Below are positions 34,125 through 46,200 of a DNA stretch of 64,000 bases, one piece after another (positions within the stretch are counted from its first letter, which is position 1; each line of letters starts with the position of its first letter). This stretch comes from Desulfurivibrio dismutans (GTDB lineage Bacteria; Desulfobacterota; Desulfobulbia; Desulfobulbales; Desulfurivibrionaceae), in contig NZ_JARGDQ010000005.1 of assembly GCF_029210385.1 (NCBI RefSeq), forward strand, positions 124,001 through 188,000, given 5' to 3'. The notes beneath the pieces were generated by a model. It saw nothing but the letters and a program-made list of their open reading frames with translations. It was not told where the DNA came from and did no database searches. The translations under genes were made by a program, and so were the position numbers.

Positions 34125-36620
34125 ATGAGCAAAGCAGCCCCCCAGCAGAACACGCAGAATGCTGCTCCGCAGGCGTCGTCGGCGGTCTTTCGCTGTCCGG
34201 CCTGTAATTTTAAACGGGAGGTGGCCGGCCGGCATGCCGGTAAAACAGTTCCGTGCCCGCGGTGCAAGACAAGGGGGCAGGTGCGGGCGGTAACGCCGGG
34301 TCTGTCGGTTAACCCGTCCCCCCCGGGAGGCCCGCAAAAATGGCGGCGTTTTCGCCCCGGGCGGGGCGCGGTGGCGGTGGGCGTGCTGCTGCTGGTGGGG
34401 GCGGCAGCCCTGGCCGGATATCTTTTGGGTGATGGGAGCAAGCAGCCCTTGGCCTCCCGGCTGCCTTTCGCCACCATGATGATTCCGGCTCCGCCCTCGG
34501 CGCCGGCGGTGCTTGACGACCTTGAAGCCCGGGAACAGATCGCCATGAGTCGCGTGCAGCAGGCCCTGGCCGGTGATCGCAACCTGCAGGGCCAAGACCT
34601 CAGTACCCTGAATCTGGCCGGGCTCGATCTGCGAGGGGTGAATTTTGCCGACAGCCGGTTACATGGAGTCAACCTGCAGGGGGCCAACCTGCGAGGGGCC
34701 AACTTCAGCGGGGCGGACTTGATGCACGCCGATCTCAGTGAGGCGGATCTGCGGGAGGCCCGGCTGGTGGACGCCAACCTGGTCCGGGCCAACCTGGCTC
34801 TGGCCGACTTGGGCGGGGCGGATCTGCGCCGGGCGGATCTTTCCCGGGCCAACTTCAGTCAGGCTCGTTTACGGCAGGCGGATCTGCGACAGGTGCTGTT
34901 CAGCGAAAGCGATTTTCGCCATGTTGATGCGCGCCGGGCCGATTTTCGCGAGGCGACTTTCCGGCAGGCCAATTTCAGCGGCGCCGATCTTTCCCGGGCC
35001 GCCTTCAACGACACCGATCTCACCGGCGGAGTTTTCCAACAGGTCAACCTGGCCGGGGCGGCTCTGGAGGGCGCCGATTTGAGTCGGCTGGCTCTGGCCG
35101 GGGTTAAAATGGTCAAAGCCAATCTCAGCAAGGCCAATCTGTACGGGGCGGATTTGCGTGGGGTGGATATGAGTGACGCCAGCCTGGTGGAGGCCGACCT
35201 CAGTGCTGCCGACCTTGCCGGCGCCCGACTGGATAAAGCGGTTTTTGCCGGCGGCACCCTGCATGGTGCTCGGTTGCTGTCTGCAGTGGCTCACAACGCC
35301 GATTTTCGGGCCGCCAATTTAACCCGGGTGGCGGCCCAGAAGGGGGATTTCAGCCAGGCTGATTTCACCGGGGCCAACCTCACCGCTGCGGTCTTCAGCG
35401 AGGCGGTAATGGCCGGAGCAAAGTTGCTGGAGGCCAACTTGACCACGGCCAATCTGGATGGGGCCGATCTCACCGCACGGACTTCCATGATCCGGGCCAA
35501 TCTTACCAACGCTTCCCTGCAAAAAGCCGACTTACAGGGGGCTGATCTGAGCAATGCGATTGTCACCGGGGCGGTGTTTCGCGAGGCCAATCTTCGCCGG
35601 GTGCGGTTGAGTCATGCTTCATTGCAGCGGACCGACTTTTCCTGGGCCACCATCGTTGATGCCGACCTGAGTAACACCGACCTGCGGGAAGCCAACCTGA
35701 CCGGGGTCAACCTCGGCGCCGGAGCCACGGTGCTGCAGAGTCTGCGGAGCGCGGTCTCCTTTGGCGGCCGGATGATCCGTTATGATCTGCGCAACGCCAA
35801 CCTGGTCAACGCCAACCTGCGCGATGCCGACCTGGCCGATGCTGACTTGAGCAACGCCGATCTGCGCCAGGCCAACCTGCAGCGAGCCAACCTCAGTCGT
35901 TCCGATCTGCGCTGGGTCAACCTGACCGACGCCGATTTGTCCGGGGCGATCTTAAGCGGCGCCAGCCTCAACGATGCCGATTTTAATCGGACTGTCTTTG
36001 CCGAGACCAACCTCACCAAGGCCAGCCTCTTTAACGTCAAAAATCTCGATAAAGCGAGAATGCTGGATCAGGCTAAGGGATATGAGCCGGGGCCGGCCGG
36101 GGAAGATTCACAGCGTGAGCAGTCGGTGGCGTTGACCGCCCTGGCGCTGGAAGAGGAAGCGACCGGCAGCGGGGATGGCCGACCGGTGAAGATATGGGGA
36201 GTGGATATTGAAGGCGCCGGGATGGTCGCCGAACAGTACCAGGGGATGAGCGAACTGGGCCGGGTGATCGGTGAGTCCAGCAACATCGAGGCGGCTCTGT
36301 TGCGCCGCCAGTTGTTCGCCACGGCGCCGGACAGCATCCCCGGCCGACCGGGGGTCACCTTCGGGGCCCTGTTCGCGGTCAATTTCATCCCCGCCGACCA
36401 GCCGCTGGAGATGGAAATCCGCTGGTTCGGGCCCGACGGCCGCCAGGTGGCCTCCCAGCAGCAGACGGTGCATAATGCCCGCCGGCAACTGATCTCGTAT
36501 ACCATCCCGCCGGAAGCCGGTAACGTCAACGGTATCTGGAAAATCCGTTTCTACTACGAAGGCCGGGCCATCGGCGAACAGGAACTGACGGTGGCCCCGC
36601 CCACCGGCCGCCGATCATAA
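34125..36620 (+). CDS. Large membrane-anchored pentapeptide-repeat protein with zinc ribbon and C-terminal Ig-like domain
   Basis: An 831-residue protein in four parts. A zinc ribbon has CxxC at residues 24-27 and 44-47. A transmembrane helix follows at about 81-102. A huge pentapeptide-repeat region of A(D/N)LxxA units runs from about 155 to 640, with one break near 540-555. A C-terminal domain of about 90 residues (from about 735) looks like a beta-sandwich. Pentapeptide repeats form a right-handed quadrilateral beta-helix. The ribbon would be cytoplasmic and the helix and tail outside it, if the helix points out. I chose the ATG at 34125, with CAGG upstream. The function is not known. Confidence 0.82.
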   Translation: MSKAAPQQNTQNAAPQASSAVFRCPACNFKREVAGRHAGKTVPCPRCKTRGQVRAVTPGLSVNPSPPGGPQKWRRFRPGRGAVAVGVLLLVGAAALAGYLLGDGSKQPLASRLPFATMMIPAPPSAPAVLDDLEAREQIAMSRVQQALAGDRNLQGQDLSTLNLAGLDLRGVNFADSRLHGVNLQGANLRGANFSGADLMHADLSEADLREARLVDANLVRANLALADLGGADLRRADLSRANFSQARLRQADLRQVLFSESDFRHVDARRADFREATFRQANFSGADLSRAAFNDTDLTGGVFQQVNLAGAALEGADLSRLALAGVKMVKANLSKANLYGADLRGVDMSDASLVEADLSAADLAGARLDKAVFAGGTLHGARLLSAVAHNADFRAANLTRVAAQKGDFSQADFTGANLTAAVFSEAVMAGAKLLEANLTTANLDGADLTARTSMIRANLTNASLQKADLQGADLSNAIVTGAVFREANLRRVRLSHASLQRTDFSWATIVDADLSNTDLREANLTGVNLGAGATVLQSLRSAVSFGGRMIRYDLRNANLVNANLRDADLADADLSNADLRQANLQRANLSRSDLRWVNLTDADLSGAILSGASLNDADFNRTVFAETNLTKASLFNVKNLDKARMLDQAKGYEPGPAGEDSQREQSVALTALALEEEATGSGDGRPVKIWGVDIEGAGMVAEQYQGMSELGRVIGESSNIEAALLRRQLFATAPDSIPGRPGVTFGALFAVNFIPADQPLEMEIRWFGPDGRQVASQQQTVHNARRQLISYTIPPEAGNVNGIWKIRFYYEGRAIGEQELTVAPPTGRRS

Positions 36621-36638
36621 ATTTGTGTCGCCGGTTAC

Positions 36639-36690
36639 GATGACTTCACATGAAGTCATCAACGTGCCCATGGACGGATTTTTTGCGACG
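36639..36690. repeat. Hairpin plus motif related to the 10422-10581 cluster
   Basis: GATGACTTC-ACAT-GAAGTCATC forms a perfect nine-bp stem at 36639-36660. On the minus strand it is preceded by a CGCAAAAAATCCGTCCATGG block whose relative is found at 10421-10440. Both loci carry the same two motifs. It lies after the pentapeptide gene in the 156-bp gap before valS. A shortened relative of the first block (GTCGCAAAAAGTTCATCC) is at about 22364. Confidence 0.65.
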
Positions 36691-36714
36691 CCGGCAATAA
36701 GCGGGGTGGTCGTA

Positions 36715-36735
36715 AACCGTTCACCAAGGCCAACA
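36715..36735 (-). repeat. 21-bp dispersed repeat, copy 2
   Basis: The reverse complement of this segment matches 3268-3288 at 20 of 21 positions. It lies between the pentapeptide-repeat gene and the valS stop. Confidence 0.55.
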
Positions 36736-36776
36736 AAATATTGATTTAACGGGCTGTCAGATCACTCGGCCGTTAA

Positions 36777-39530
<2,754 letters not shown>

Positions 39531-39533
39531 GGT

Positions 39534-40583
39534 TTACAAAACACTCCAGGGTTTGGGCAGGAAAACCCTGGCGTATAAGTCCAGGGCGTAGCGGTCGGTC
39601 ATGCCGGCGACAAAATCGCAGACCATGCGGTCGCGGGTGGTGTCGGCCGGGTAATGGATGGATTTTTCCCAGTGGTCGTCGTGGGCCAGAAAATACTGGT
39701 AGAGTTCGCGGATCACCTTCATGGCCTTGAAGAAATCGGTGTGTACCTTGTAGTTTTCGTAGACCCGGGCAAAGAGAAAGGTGCGCAACTCGTCGATCCC
39801 GGCGACGATCTCCGGGCTCATGGTCAACTGCTCACCGCCGGCGGCCAGGGTCTGTTCCACCAGGTCGCAGACCATGGTGTTGACCCGCTGGGAGGAGGTG
39901 GCGCCCAGACGCTTGATCAGGTGTTGGGGGATCTCGTCGTCCCGTAGCAGGCCGGCCCGTACGGCGTCATCCAGGTCGTGGTTGACATAAGCGATGATGT
40001 CGGACAGGCGCACCACCTGGCCCTCCAGGGTGGCGGGCGACGGGGAGTTGTCCGCCGTTACCGGCGGCAGGATGGCGCCCCGGCCCTTGGAATGTTTGGC
40101 AATACCGTCGCGCACCTCCCAGGTCAGGTTCAGGCCCCGGCCCTTGTTCTCCAGTCGGTCCACCACCCGCAGGCTCTGCTGGTAATGGTGAAACCCTTCC
40201 GGGTGCAGCTCGGCCAGCACCGCCTCGCCGGCATGGCCGAAGGGGGTGTGGCCCAGGTCGTGGCCCAGGGCGATGGCCTCGGTGAGATGGCCATTCAAGC
40301 GCAGGGCCACCGAGATGGTGCGGGCGATCTGGGAAACCTCCAGCACGTGGGTTAGCCGGGTGCGGTAATGGTCGCCGGTCGGGGCCAGAAAGACCTGGGT
40401 CTTGTGCTTGAGGCGGCGGAAGGCCTTGCAGTGGATGATCCGGTCCCGGTCCCGCTGGAAGGCCACCCGGATGGAACATTCCTCCTCCGGCCGCTCCCGC
40501 CCGCGCGACTCGCGGCTGCGAGCGGCGGCGGGAGCAAGGTTGAGGGCCTCGCGCTCCTCTATTTGTTGACGAATCAGGCTCAT
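39534..40583 (-). CDS. dgt: dGTPase-like HD-domain triphosphohydrolase
   Basis: A 349-residue HD-superfamily enzyme predicted to split dGTP or other dNTPs to nucleoside and triphosphate. The HD motif and metal ligands are in [11 protein letters not shown] and the [16 protein letters not shown] segment near residue 110. [15 protein letters not shown] contains the later conserved Asp. Length matches the short-type Dgt family (about 340-380). The end of valS overlaps its operon position. The N-terminal part (about 1-28) is charged and variable, so the start may be a few codons off. Confidence 0.88.
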   Translation of the reverse strand: MSLIRQQIEEREALNLAPAAARSRESRGRERPEEECSIRVAFQRDRDRIIHCKAFRRLKHKTQVFLAPTGDHYRTRLTHVLEVSQIARTISVALRLNGHLTEAIALGHDLGHTPFGHAGEAVLAELHPEGFHHYQQSLRVVDRLENKGRGLNLTWEVRDGIAKHSKGRGAILPPVTADNSPSPATLEGQVVRLSDIIAYVNHDLDDAVRAGLLRDDEIPQHLIKRLGATSSQRVNTMVCDLVEQTLAAGGEQLTMSPEIVAGIDELRTFLFARVYENYKVHTDFFKAMKVIRELYQYFLAHDDHWEKSIHYPADTTRDRMVCDFVAGMTDRYALDLYARVFLPKPWSVL

Positions 40584-40652
40584 GGCGGCGGAAGATACTG
40601 AGAAAACGGGTTGTGGTCAAGCCGTAAACCGTTTGGGGCTTAAGTGACATGT

Positions 40653-42773
40653 TCAGGCTTGGCCTTTGGTGATCTCCTCGATTTCGCTGTTGAGTTTTTC
40701 CCACTGGTCGTAGAGGCGTTCCAGGCGGTGTTCCAGGTCGGCGTATTCTTTGCTTAGTTCGGCAAATTCTTCCTGGCGGCTGTAGGTTTCCGGGTCGGCC
40801 AGCCTTTTTTCCAGTTCTTCCTTGCGCTGCTCCTGTTTCTCCACCTCGTTTTCCGCTTGGACGGCTTTCTTGCGCAGGGGGCCGAGGAGCTGGTTGAGGC
40901 GCTGGCGCTCTTGGGCCTGTTGCCGGCGGACTTCCTTGCCCCGGGGGCGGCCCTGGTCGTCGGCGGTGTTGCCGCCATTACCATTGTTTTTGCCGGTTGC
41001 CTGGTCGTTGTCGGCGGCATACTTTGGCGGTGTCGCCGCTTGGGCGGGGCCGGAGGTTTTCCCTTTGGCGCCGGTTTTTTTTCCCTTGCTGCCGGCCGGC
41101 TGACCGGTGCCGGGGCGGTCTTGGGCCTTGCCACCTGCCGGCGGGGCGCTAAGGGCGGCCTCCTGATCGCGGCGGATCTTATCGAGGTATTCGTCGATGT
41201 TGCCTTCGTAAATGGTGCCTCGGCCCTGGCGGATCTCCAGCACCTTGTCGGCAAAGGCGTTGACGAAGTGGCGGTTGTGGGAAACCACGATGATGGCCCC
41301 GTCGTAACGGCGCATGGCCTCCTGCAGCACCTCCTGGGAGGTCATGTCCAGGTGGTTGGTGGGCTCGTCGAGGATCAGCAGGTTGGCCGGTACGGCGATC
41401 ATCTTGGCCAGGGCCAGGCGGCTTTTCTCGCCGCCGGAGAGCACCGAAACCCGCTTGTCGGCGTCTTCCCCCCGGAAGAGAAAGGCCCCCAGCAGGGAGC
41501 GGACCTGGGTCACTGTCAGGTTGGGGGTGGCCTGGAAAACGGTGTCGAACACCGTCAGTTCCGGGTCCAGGTCCTGGGCCTGGTGCTGGCCGAAGTAGGA
41601 GACCTTGACGTTGTGGCCGAAACGGATCTCACCGCCATCGGCCTTGAGCAAACCGGCCATGGTCTTGACCAGGGTGGACTTGCCGGCCCCGTTGACCCCC
41701 ACCACCGCCATCTTTTCTCCCCGCTGCAGCAGCAAGTCCAGACCGTTGAAGACCTGCAGTGACCCGTAGCTCTTGGTCAGCCCCCGCACCTCCACGGTCA
41801 TCCGGCCGGAAGGCGGGGCCGGGGGAAAGCGGAAATCCACCTTGGCCTCGCTTTCCTCCAATTCCAGCTTTTCCATTTTGTCCAACTGCTTGAGCCGGCT
41901 CTGCACCTGGCTGGCCTTGGTGGATTTGGCTCGGAAGCGGTCGACAAAGCGCATGGTCTGCTGGATATTGGCCTGCTGGTTTTCCCAGGCGGCCCGTTGG
42001 ATCTCCAGCCTTTCTTCCTTCTGGCGCAAGTACTGGTCGTAGTTGCCCTTGTAAGCGTTGAGGTTGCCCAGGCTCAACTCCCATATGGAGTTGCAGATGT
42101 TGTTTAAAAAGGTCCGGTCATGGGAGATCATCACCAGCCCGCCCTGGTAGCTCTGAAGAAAATCCTCCAGCCAGGTCAGCGACTCCAGGTCCAGGTGGTT
42201 GGTGGGTTCGTCCAGCAGCAGCAGGGCGGGGCGGGCCAGCAGCAGCTTGGCCAGTTGCAGCCGCATCTGCCAGCCGCCGGAAAAGGCATGGCAGTCCTTT
42301 TCGAACTCATCTTCCTTGAACCCCAGCCCCACCAGGATCTTTTCCACCTGGGAGCGAATGCGAAACACATCCTGGCTTTCCAGGGCGTCCTGCAACTCGC
42401 CCTGGCGCTGGAGCAAGGCCTGGCAGTCGGGACCGGCTGCGGTCATGGTGGAGAGCTGCCGGTTAACTTCCTCCAGTTCCTCCTGCAGGGCCAGGGCCTC
42501 GGCAAAGGCGCTTTCCGCCTCCTGGTACAGGGTGCGGCCCGGGGCAAATCCATCCAGTTCCTGGGGCAGGTAGCCCACCGTGGCACTTTTGGCCCGGCTC
42601 AAGACCTTCTCGTCGACGCTGCGCACGCCGGCCATGATCTTTATCAGGGTGGACTTGCCGGCCCCATTGACCCCCACCAGGCCGATGCGGTCTCGGGGGC
42701 TGACCCGGGCCGAGACGTCCTTGAACAGGTGCTTGTCGCCGAACTGAATGGATAGATTCTGGATGGTTAGCAT
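40653..42773 (-). CDS. ABC-F ATPase (YheS/Uup-like) with extended coiled-coil tail
   Basis: A 706-residue soluble protein with two ABC domains. Walker A GVNGAGKST and the DEPTNHLDLE box occur near residues 35 and 185. The second pair (VGVNGAGKST and LSGGEKSRLALAK, DEPTNHLDM) lies in residues about 320-500. The linker has RFVDRFRAKSTKASQ, typical of YheS. A C-terminal 170 residues are low-complexity and coiled coil (EVEKQEQRKEELEKR). ABC-F proteins bind ribosomal E sites and relieve stalled translation. It has no membrane domain, so it is not a transporter. Confidence 0.88.
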   Translation of the reverse strand: MLTIQNLSIQFGDKHLFKDVSARVSPRDRIGLVGVNGAGKSTLIKIMAGVRSVDEKVLSRAKSATVGYLPQELDGFAPGRTLYQEAESAFAEALALQEELEEVNRQLSTMTAAGPDCQALLQRQGELQDALESQDVFRIRSQVEKILVGLGFKEDEFEKDCHAFSGGWQMRLQLAKLLLARPALLLLDEPTNHLDLESLTWLEDFLQSYQGGLVMISHDRTFLNNICNSIWELSLGNLNAYKGNYDQYLRQKEERLEIQRAAWENQQANIQQTMRFVDRFRAKSTKASQVQSRLKQLDKMEKLELEESEAKVDFRFPPAPPSGRMTVEVRGLTKSYGSLQVFNGLDLLLQRGEKMAVVGVNGAGKSTLVKTMAGLLKADGGEIRFGHNVKVSYFGQHQAQDLDPELTVFDTVFQATPNLTVTQVRSLLGAFLFRGEDADKRVSVLSGGEKSRLALAKMIAVPANLLILDEPTNHLDMTSQEVLQEAMRRYDGAIIVVSHNRHFVNAFADKVLEIRQGRGTIYEGNIDEYLDKIRRDQEAALSAPPAGGKAQDRPGTGQPAGSKGKKTGAKGKTSGPAQAATPPKYAADNDQATGKNNGNGGNTADDQGRPRGKEVRRQQAQERQRLNQLLGPLRKKAVQAENEVEKQEQRKEELEKRLADPETYSRQEEFAELSKEYADLEHRLERLYDQWEKLNSEIEEITKGQA

Positions 42774-42952
42774 AGGTTCTCAGTTCCGATGAAAAAAGCA
42801 ACTAATCTAACACATCGACTCGCATATTGCCCAGCAAAATCGGCGAAGGTTTGGTGGTGCGTCAAAGCCCTTGGCCTTGGTTCTGGTCGGGTTACACGGT
42901 ACTCTGGGGGGCAGGCAAACGTTAAGAATGGACGGAAATCGATGAGGGGCTT

Positions 42953-44734
42953 TCAGGGGCAAACCGGCGGGGTATTAATGAAAGTGTAAAAATCAGCGGC
43001 AGGCATGGGGCGGGCAAAATAAAAACCCTGAAAATTACGGCAATTGTGTTGTCGCAGAAAGGCCAGTTGCTGTTCATTTTCTACCCCTTCGGCCACCACT
43101 TCGATTTCCAGTTCGGCGGCCATGGCCAAAATGGCCCGGACAATGGCGGCGTCACTGGGATCGCTGGTGACATTGGCGATGAAGGAGCGGTCGATTTTAA
43201 GTTGGTTGACCGGCAGGATTTTCAGGTAAGAGAGGGAGGAATAGCCGGTGCCGAAGTCGTCCAGGGATATGCTGAGCCCCATTGCCACCAGCGTGTTCAT
43301 TTTGCTCACGGCATCGCGGTGGTTGGTCAGCAGGGCGCTTTCGGTGAGTTCCAGTTTCAGTCCTTGGGGGCGGACACCGCTGGTCGTCAGAGCCTCCCTG
43401 ACCTGGTCGACAAAGTAGGCCTGGTGAAACTGGTGGGCGCTGATATTGACCGCCATCACCTGATCTGCCAATTCCGGCTGCTGTTGCCATGCTCTGAGCT
43501 GTGCGCAGGCCTGTTCCAGGATCATTTGGCCGAGGGGCTGGATCAAGCCGGTTTCTTCGGCCAGGGGGATAAAATCCGCCGGTGAAACCAGGCCCCGGGT
43601 GGGATGCTGCCAGCGGATCAGTGCTTCGGCCCCGTAACTCCGGCCGGTGCCGTTGATTTGCGGTTGAAAGTAGAGCAGCAACTGCTTTTCTTTCATAGCC
43701 CGCCGCAATTCGGCTTCCTGTTGGGCCCGTTCTTCCAGGGCGCTCTGCATGGCGTCGTCAAAAAAACGGATGGTGTTGGGCCCGCTTTTTTTGGCCTGGT
43801 AGGTGGCGACGTTGGCCCGGATCAGCAGTTCGTCGAACAGTTCGTCCCGGCGTCCGAAAATACAAACCCCGATGCAGCAGGTAACGTGGCACTCATGTCC
43901 CTTGAGGGAAAAATGTCGGTTAATGGCCCGGCGCAATTTTTTGGCCACTTCTTCGGCCCTGACAGCGGCCTGATTGTAGTCGGGGCCCAGGTGGTCCAGG
44001 ATGACGGCAAATTCGTCGCTGCCCAGCCGGGCCACGGTATCGGTTTCCCGCACCCCCAAGCCCAGCCGCCGGGCGGTTTCCACCAGCAGCAGGTCTCCGA
44101 TATCATTGCCTAAAGTGTCGTTGACGGTGCGGAAATTGCCCAGGTCAATCCCCAGCAGGGCGCCGTACTGTTGGGCCCGGGCGTGGACGGCGATATCGCG
44201 TGCAAGCTGCTCCAGCAGGTAGCGGCGATTGGGCAGGCCGGTGAGGGTGTCGTAGGTGTTGAGGCTGCGCACCTCATCCAGCAGATTCTCCAGTCGCCGG
44301 TTGGACTCAAGCAGGCGGTTTTCCAGGCGGGAACGGGTGACGGCGTAACGGATGGCCCTGCTCAGGGAATGTCTGCCCAGGGTGTTTTTGGTCATATAAT
44401 CCTGGGCGCCAGCCTCCAGAGCGGCCTGGGCCAGTTCTTCGTCGTCATGGCCGGTTAATACCACGATGGGGGTTTGCGGCGCCTCCCGGCGCACACTCTC
44501 CACCGTCTTCAGGCCAGTAGAGTCGGGCAGGGCCAGATCAAGCAGCAGCACGTCGGGGGTGGTATTGATGATGGCCTGGCGGGTTTCCGCCAGGCTGGCG
44601 GCGGTCTCCACCGCATAGCGGCCCGGGCCGGCCCCAAGCAGGGTATGCTGGATCAGCAGGGCGTCGCCGAGTTCGTCCTCTACCACCAGAACTTTGATTA
44701 ATGAGTCGCTATGTGGTTGTTTTTTCTGCGACAA
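42953..44734 (-). CDS. Response regulator with REC-GGDEF-EAL domains
   Basis: A 593-residue protein. The receiver domain (about 12-130) has [10 protein letters not shown] with the acceptor Asp. A GGDEF domain (about 165-330) has GSDEF at the active site, preceded by an RETD inhibitory site at five residues' distance. An EAL domain (about 345-590) keeps [27 protein letters not shown] and AEGVE, so c-di-GMP phosphodiesterase activity is likely. I chose the TTG at 44734, with CGGAG upstream. The kinase partner is not adjacent. It is read in the same direction as the RtcB and GGDEF-EAL genes upstream. Confidence 0.9.
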   Translation of the reverse strand: MSQKKQPHSDSLIKVLVVEDELGDALLIQHTLLGAGPGRYAVETAASLAETRQAIINTTPDVLLLDLALPDSTGLKTVESVRREAPQTPIVVLTGHDDEELAQAALEAGAQDYMTKNTLGRHSLSRAIRYAVTRSRLENRLLESNRRLENLLDEVRSLNTYDTLTGLPNRRYLLEQLARDIAVHARAQQYGALLGIDLGNFRTVNDTLGNDIGDLLLVETARRLGLGVRETDTVARLGSDEFAVILDHLGPDYNQAAVRAEEVAKKLRRAINRHFSLKGHECHVTCCIGVCIFGRRDELFDELLIRANVATYQAKKSGPNTIRFFDDAMQSALEERAQQEAELRRAMKEKQLLLYFQPQINGTGRSYGAEALIRWQHPTRGLVSPADFIPLAEETGLIQPLGQMILEQACAQLRAWQQQPELADQVMAVNISAHQFHQAYFVDQVREALTTSGVRPQGLKLELTESALLTNHRDAVSKMNTLVAMGLSISLDDFGTGYSSLSYLKILPVNQLKIDRSFIANVTSDPSDAAIVRAILAMAAELEIEVVAEGVENEQQLAFLRQHNCRNFQGFYFARPMPAADFYTFINTPPVCP

Positions 44735-44947
44735 GGTTGCTCCGAAAATTGCCTGCCATTGCCTGGCCTGGCCGTGAGTTATTCTTGAAAAGGCTGCCTG
44801 TGTGCGCCGATGGTGGTGGGGCAACAATATAAAACGGGCGGGAAAGATAAACAAGTGTTAATGATGAGGGGGTAGCCCTGTAACCCACTGCCGCGGTAGC
44901 AAAATTGTCGGCGTCAAAAAAAAACGCGCCGCCGACTGGGCAGGCTT

Positions 44948-44998
44948 TGTAACTTCTTGTTTTCGCGTTGCCGACCAACGAGTTTGGCGGTTTTTTGC
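44948..44998 (+). repeat. 51-bp dispersed repeat, copy B
   Basis: The copy begins TGTAACTT and ends GGCGGTTTTTTGC. It aligns gap-free to copy C at about 42 of 51 positions. It is placed in the 278-bp gap between the REC-GGDEF-EAL start and the rtcB stop, and ends 15 bp after the rtcB stop in genome coordinates, so on the minus strand the repeat lies directly downstream of rtcB. Confidence 0.65.
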
Positions 44999-45012
44999 GA
45001 ACTTATCAAAGA

Positions 45013-46188
45013 TCATCCCTTAATAACCGCCATGGGGTGCATTTCCACCAGCACCTCCACCAGGTCGAGCTGGTTTTCGATCACCTGGTCGATTTCCTTG
45101 TAGGCTCCGGCCGCCTCGTCAAGGTCACCCTTGGAGCGTACGGCGTGGATAATGCCCTGGCGGTCCAGTCGCCTTTTTTCCTCTTCCAGGCTGAGCTGCC
45201 GCTGGGCCTGCTTGCGGCCCATTTTGCGGCCGGCGCCGTGGGAGCAGGACCGAAAACTCTCCGGGTTGCCCAGTCCGCGCACCAGGTAGCTGGGCGTGCC
45301 CTGGGAACCGGGGATGATCCCGATTTCCCCGGCCAGTGCCCGGGTGGCTCCCTTGCGGTGGACGATTACTTTTTGCCCGTAATGCTCTTCCAGGGCGGCA
45401 TAATTGTGGGCGATGTTGATCATCGGGGCAAAGGTTACCGGCCCCAGTACCTCTTGCAGGGTTTCCTTGATCCGGGTCAGCATCAGGTCGCGGTTGGCAT
45501 AGGCGAAATCCACGCAGTACTGCATGGCCAGCAGATAATTCCGGCCGGCCGGGCTGTCGACGGGAAGGTAGGCCAGTTGCCAGTTGGCCGGTACCTTGGA
45601 TTTTTGTTCACGATTGAGTTGCGCGGCCAGGCGATTGAAATAGTTGGCCACCTTGAAGCCCAGGTTGCGGCTGCCGGAGTGGACCATCAGCCAGATGTGG
45701 CCATCGCTGCCCCGCTGGATTTCGATGAAATGGTTGCCGCCGCCCAAGGTGCCAAGCTGGTACAGAGCGTTGCGGAATTCTTCCGAGATTACAGGCAGGT
45801 CCGAGACGGGAACCGGACTTTTGGGCATTAACTTTTTATCTTGCGGCTGGCGGTGATGCTTGAAGCCCAGAGGAATTTTTTGCCGGATTAGGGCCAGCGC
45901 CTGTTTGAGTTTGTCGCTGCTGATTTCACTGAGCGAAGTTTGCACCGCCCCCATGCCGCAGCCGATATCCACCCCCACGGCGTTGGGAATCACCATCTCG
46001 GTGGTGGCGATGACCCCGCCGATGGGCATGCCGTAACCCAGGTGGGTGTCGGGCATCAGGGCTACATGGCGATGAATGAAGGGCAGGTTGGCCAGATTTT
46101 TGGCCTGCTCCAGGGCGCCTGCCTCAAGGTTGTCGAGCCAGACTTTGATGGGCTGTTTTTCGCTGGTGATCACCTTTTTGACCGGCAT
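45013..46188 (-). CDS. rtcB: RNA-splicing ligase RtcB
   Basis: A 391-residue GTP- and manganese-dependent ligase that joins 2',3'-cyclic phosphate or 3'-phosphate to 5'-OH RNA ends. The metal and GMP-site motifs are LMPDTHLGYGMPIGG, GVDIGCGM (near residue 75), GGNHFIEIQ (near 150) and MVHSGSRN (near 165), with the guanylylated His in the GAGRKMGR region near 320. It belongs to the shorter RtcB class. No archease or RtcA/RtcR is next to it. The gene lies 12 bp after a GGDEF-EAL gene on the same strand, so an unusual pairing with c-di-GMP signalling is seen. Confidence 0.93.
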   Translation of the reverse strand: MPVKKVITSEKQPIKVWLDNLEAGALEQAKNLANLPFIHRHVALMPDTHLGYGMPIGGVIATTEMVIPNAVGVDIGCGMGAVQTSLSEISSDKLKQALALIRQKIPLGFKHHRQPQDKKLMPKSPVPVSDLPVISEEFRNALYQLGTLGGGNHFIEIQRGSDGHIWLMVHSGSRNLGFKVANYFNRLAAQLNREQKSKVPANWQLAYLPVDSPAGRNYLLAMQYCVDFAYANRDLMLTRIKETLQEVLGPVTFAPMINIAHNYAALEEHYGQKVIVHRKGATRALAGEIGIIPGSQGTPSYLVRGLGNPESFRSCSHGAGRKMGRKQAQRQLSLEEEKRRLDRQGIIHAVRSKGDLDEAAGAYKEIDQVIENQLDLVEVLVEMHPMAVIKG

Positions 46189-46200
46189 GGCTGGTTGACC

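Noticed and set aside
34040-34852. Arg/Ser/Ala-rich frames antisense to the pentapeptide-repeat gene
   Set aside because: They mirror the repeat codons and show no independent features.
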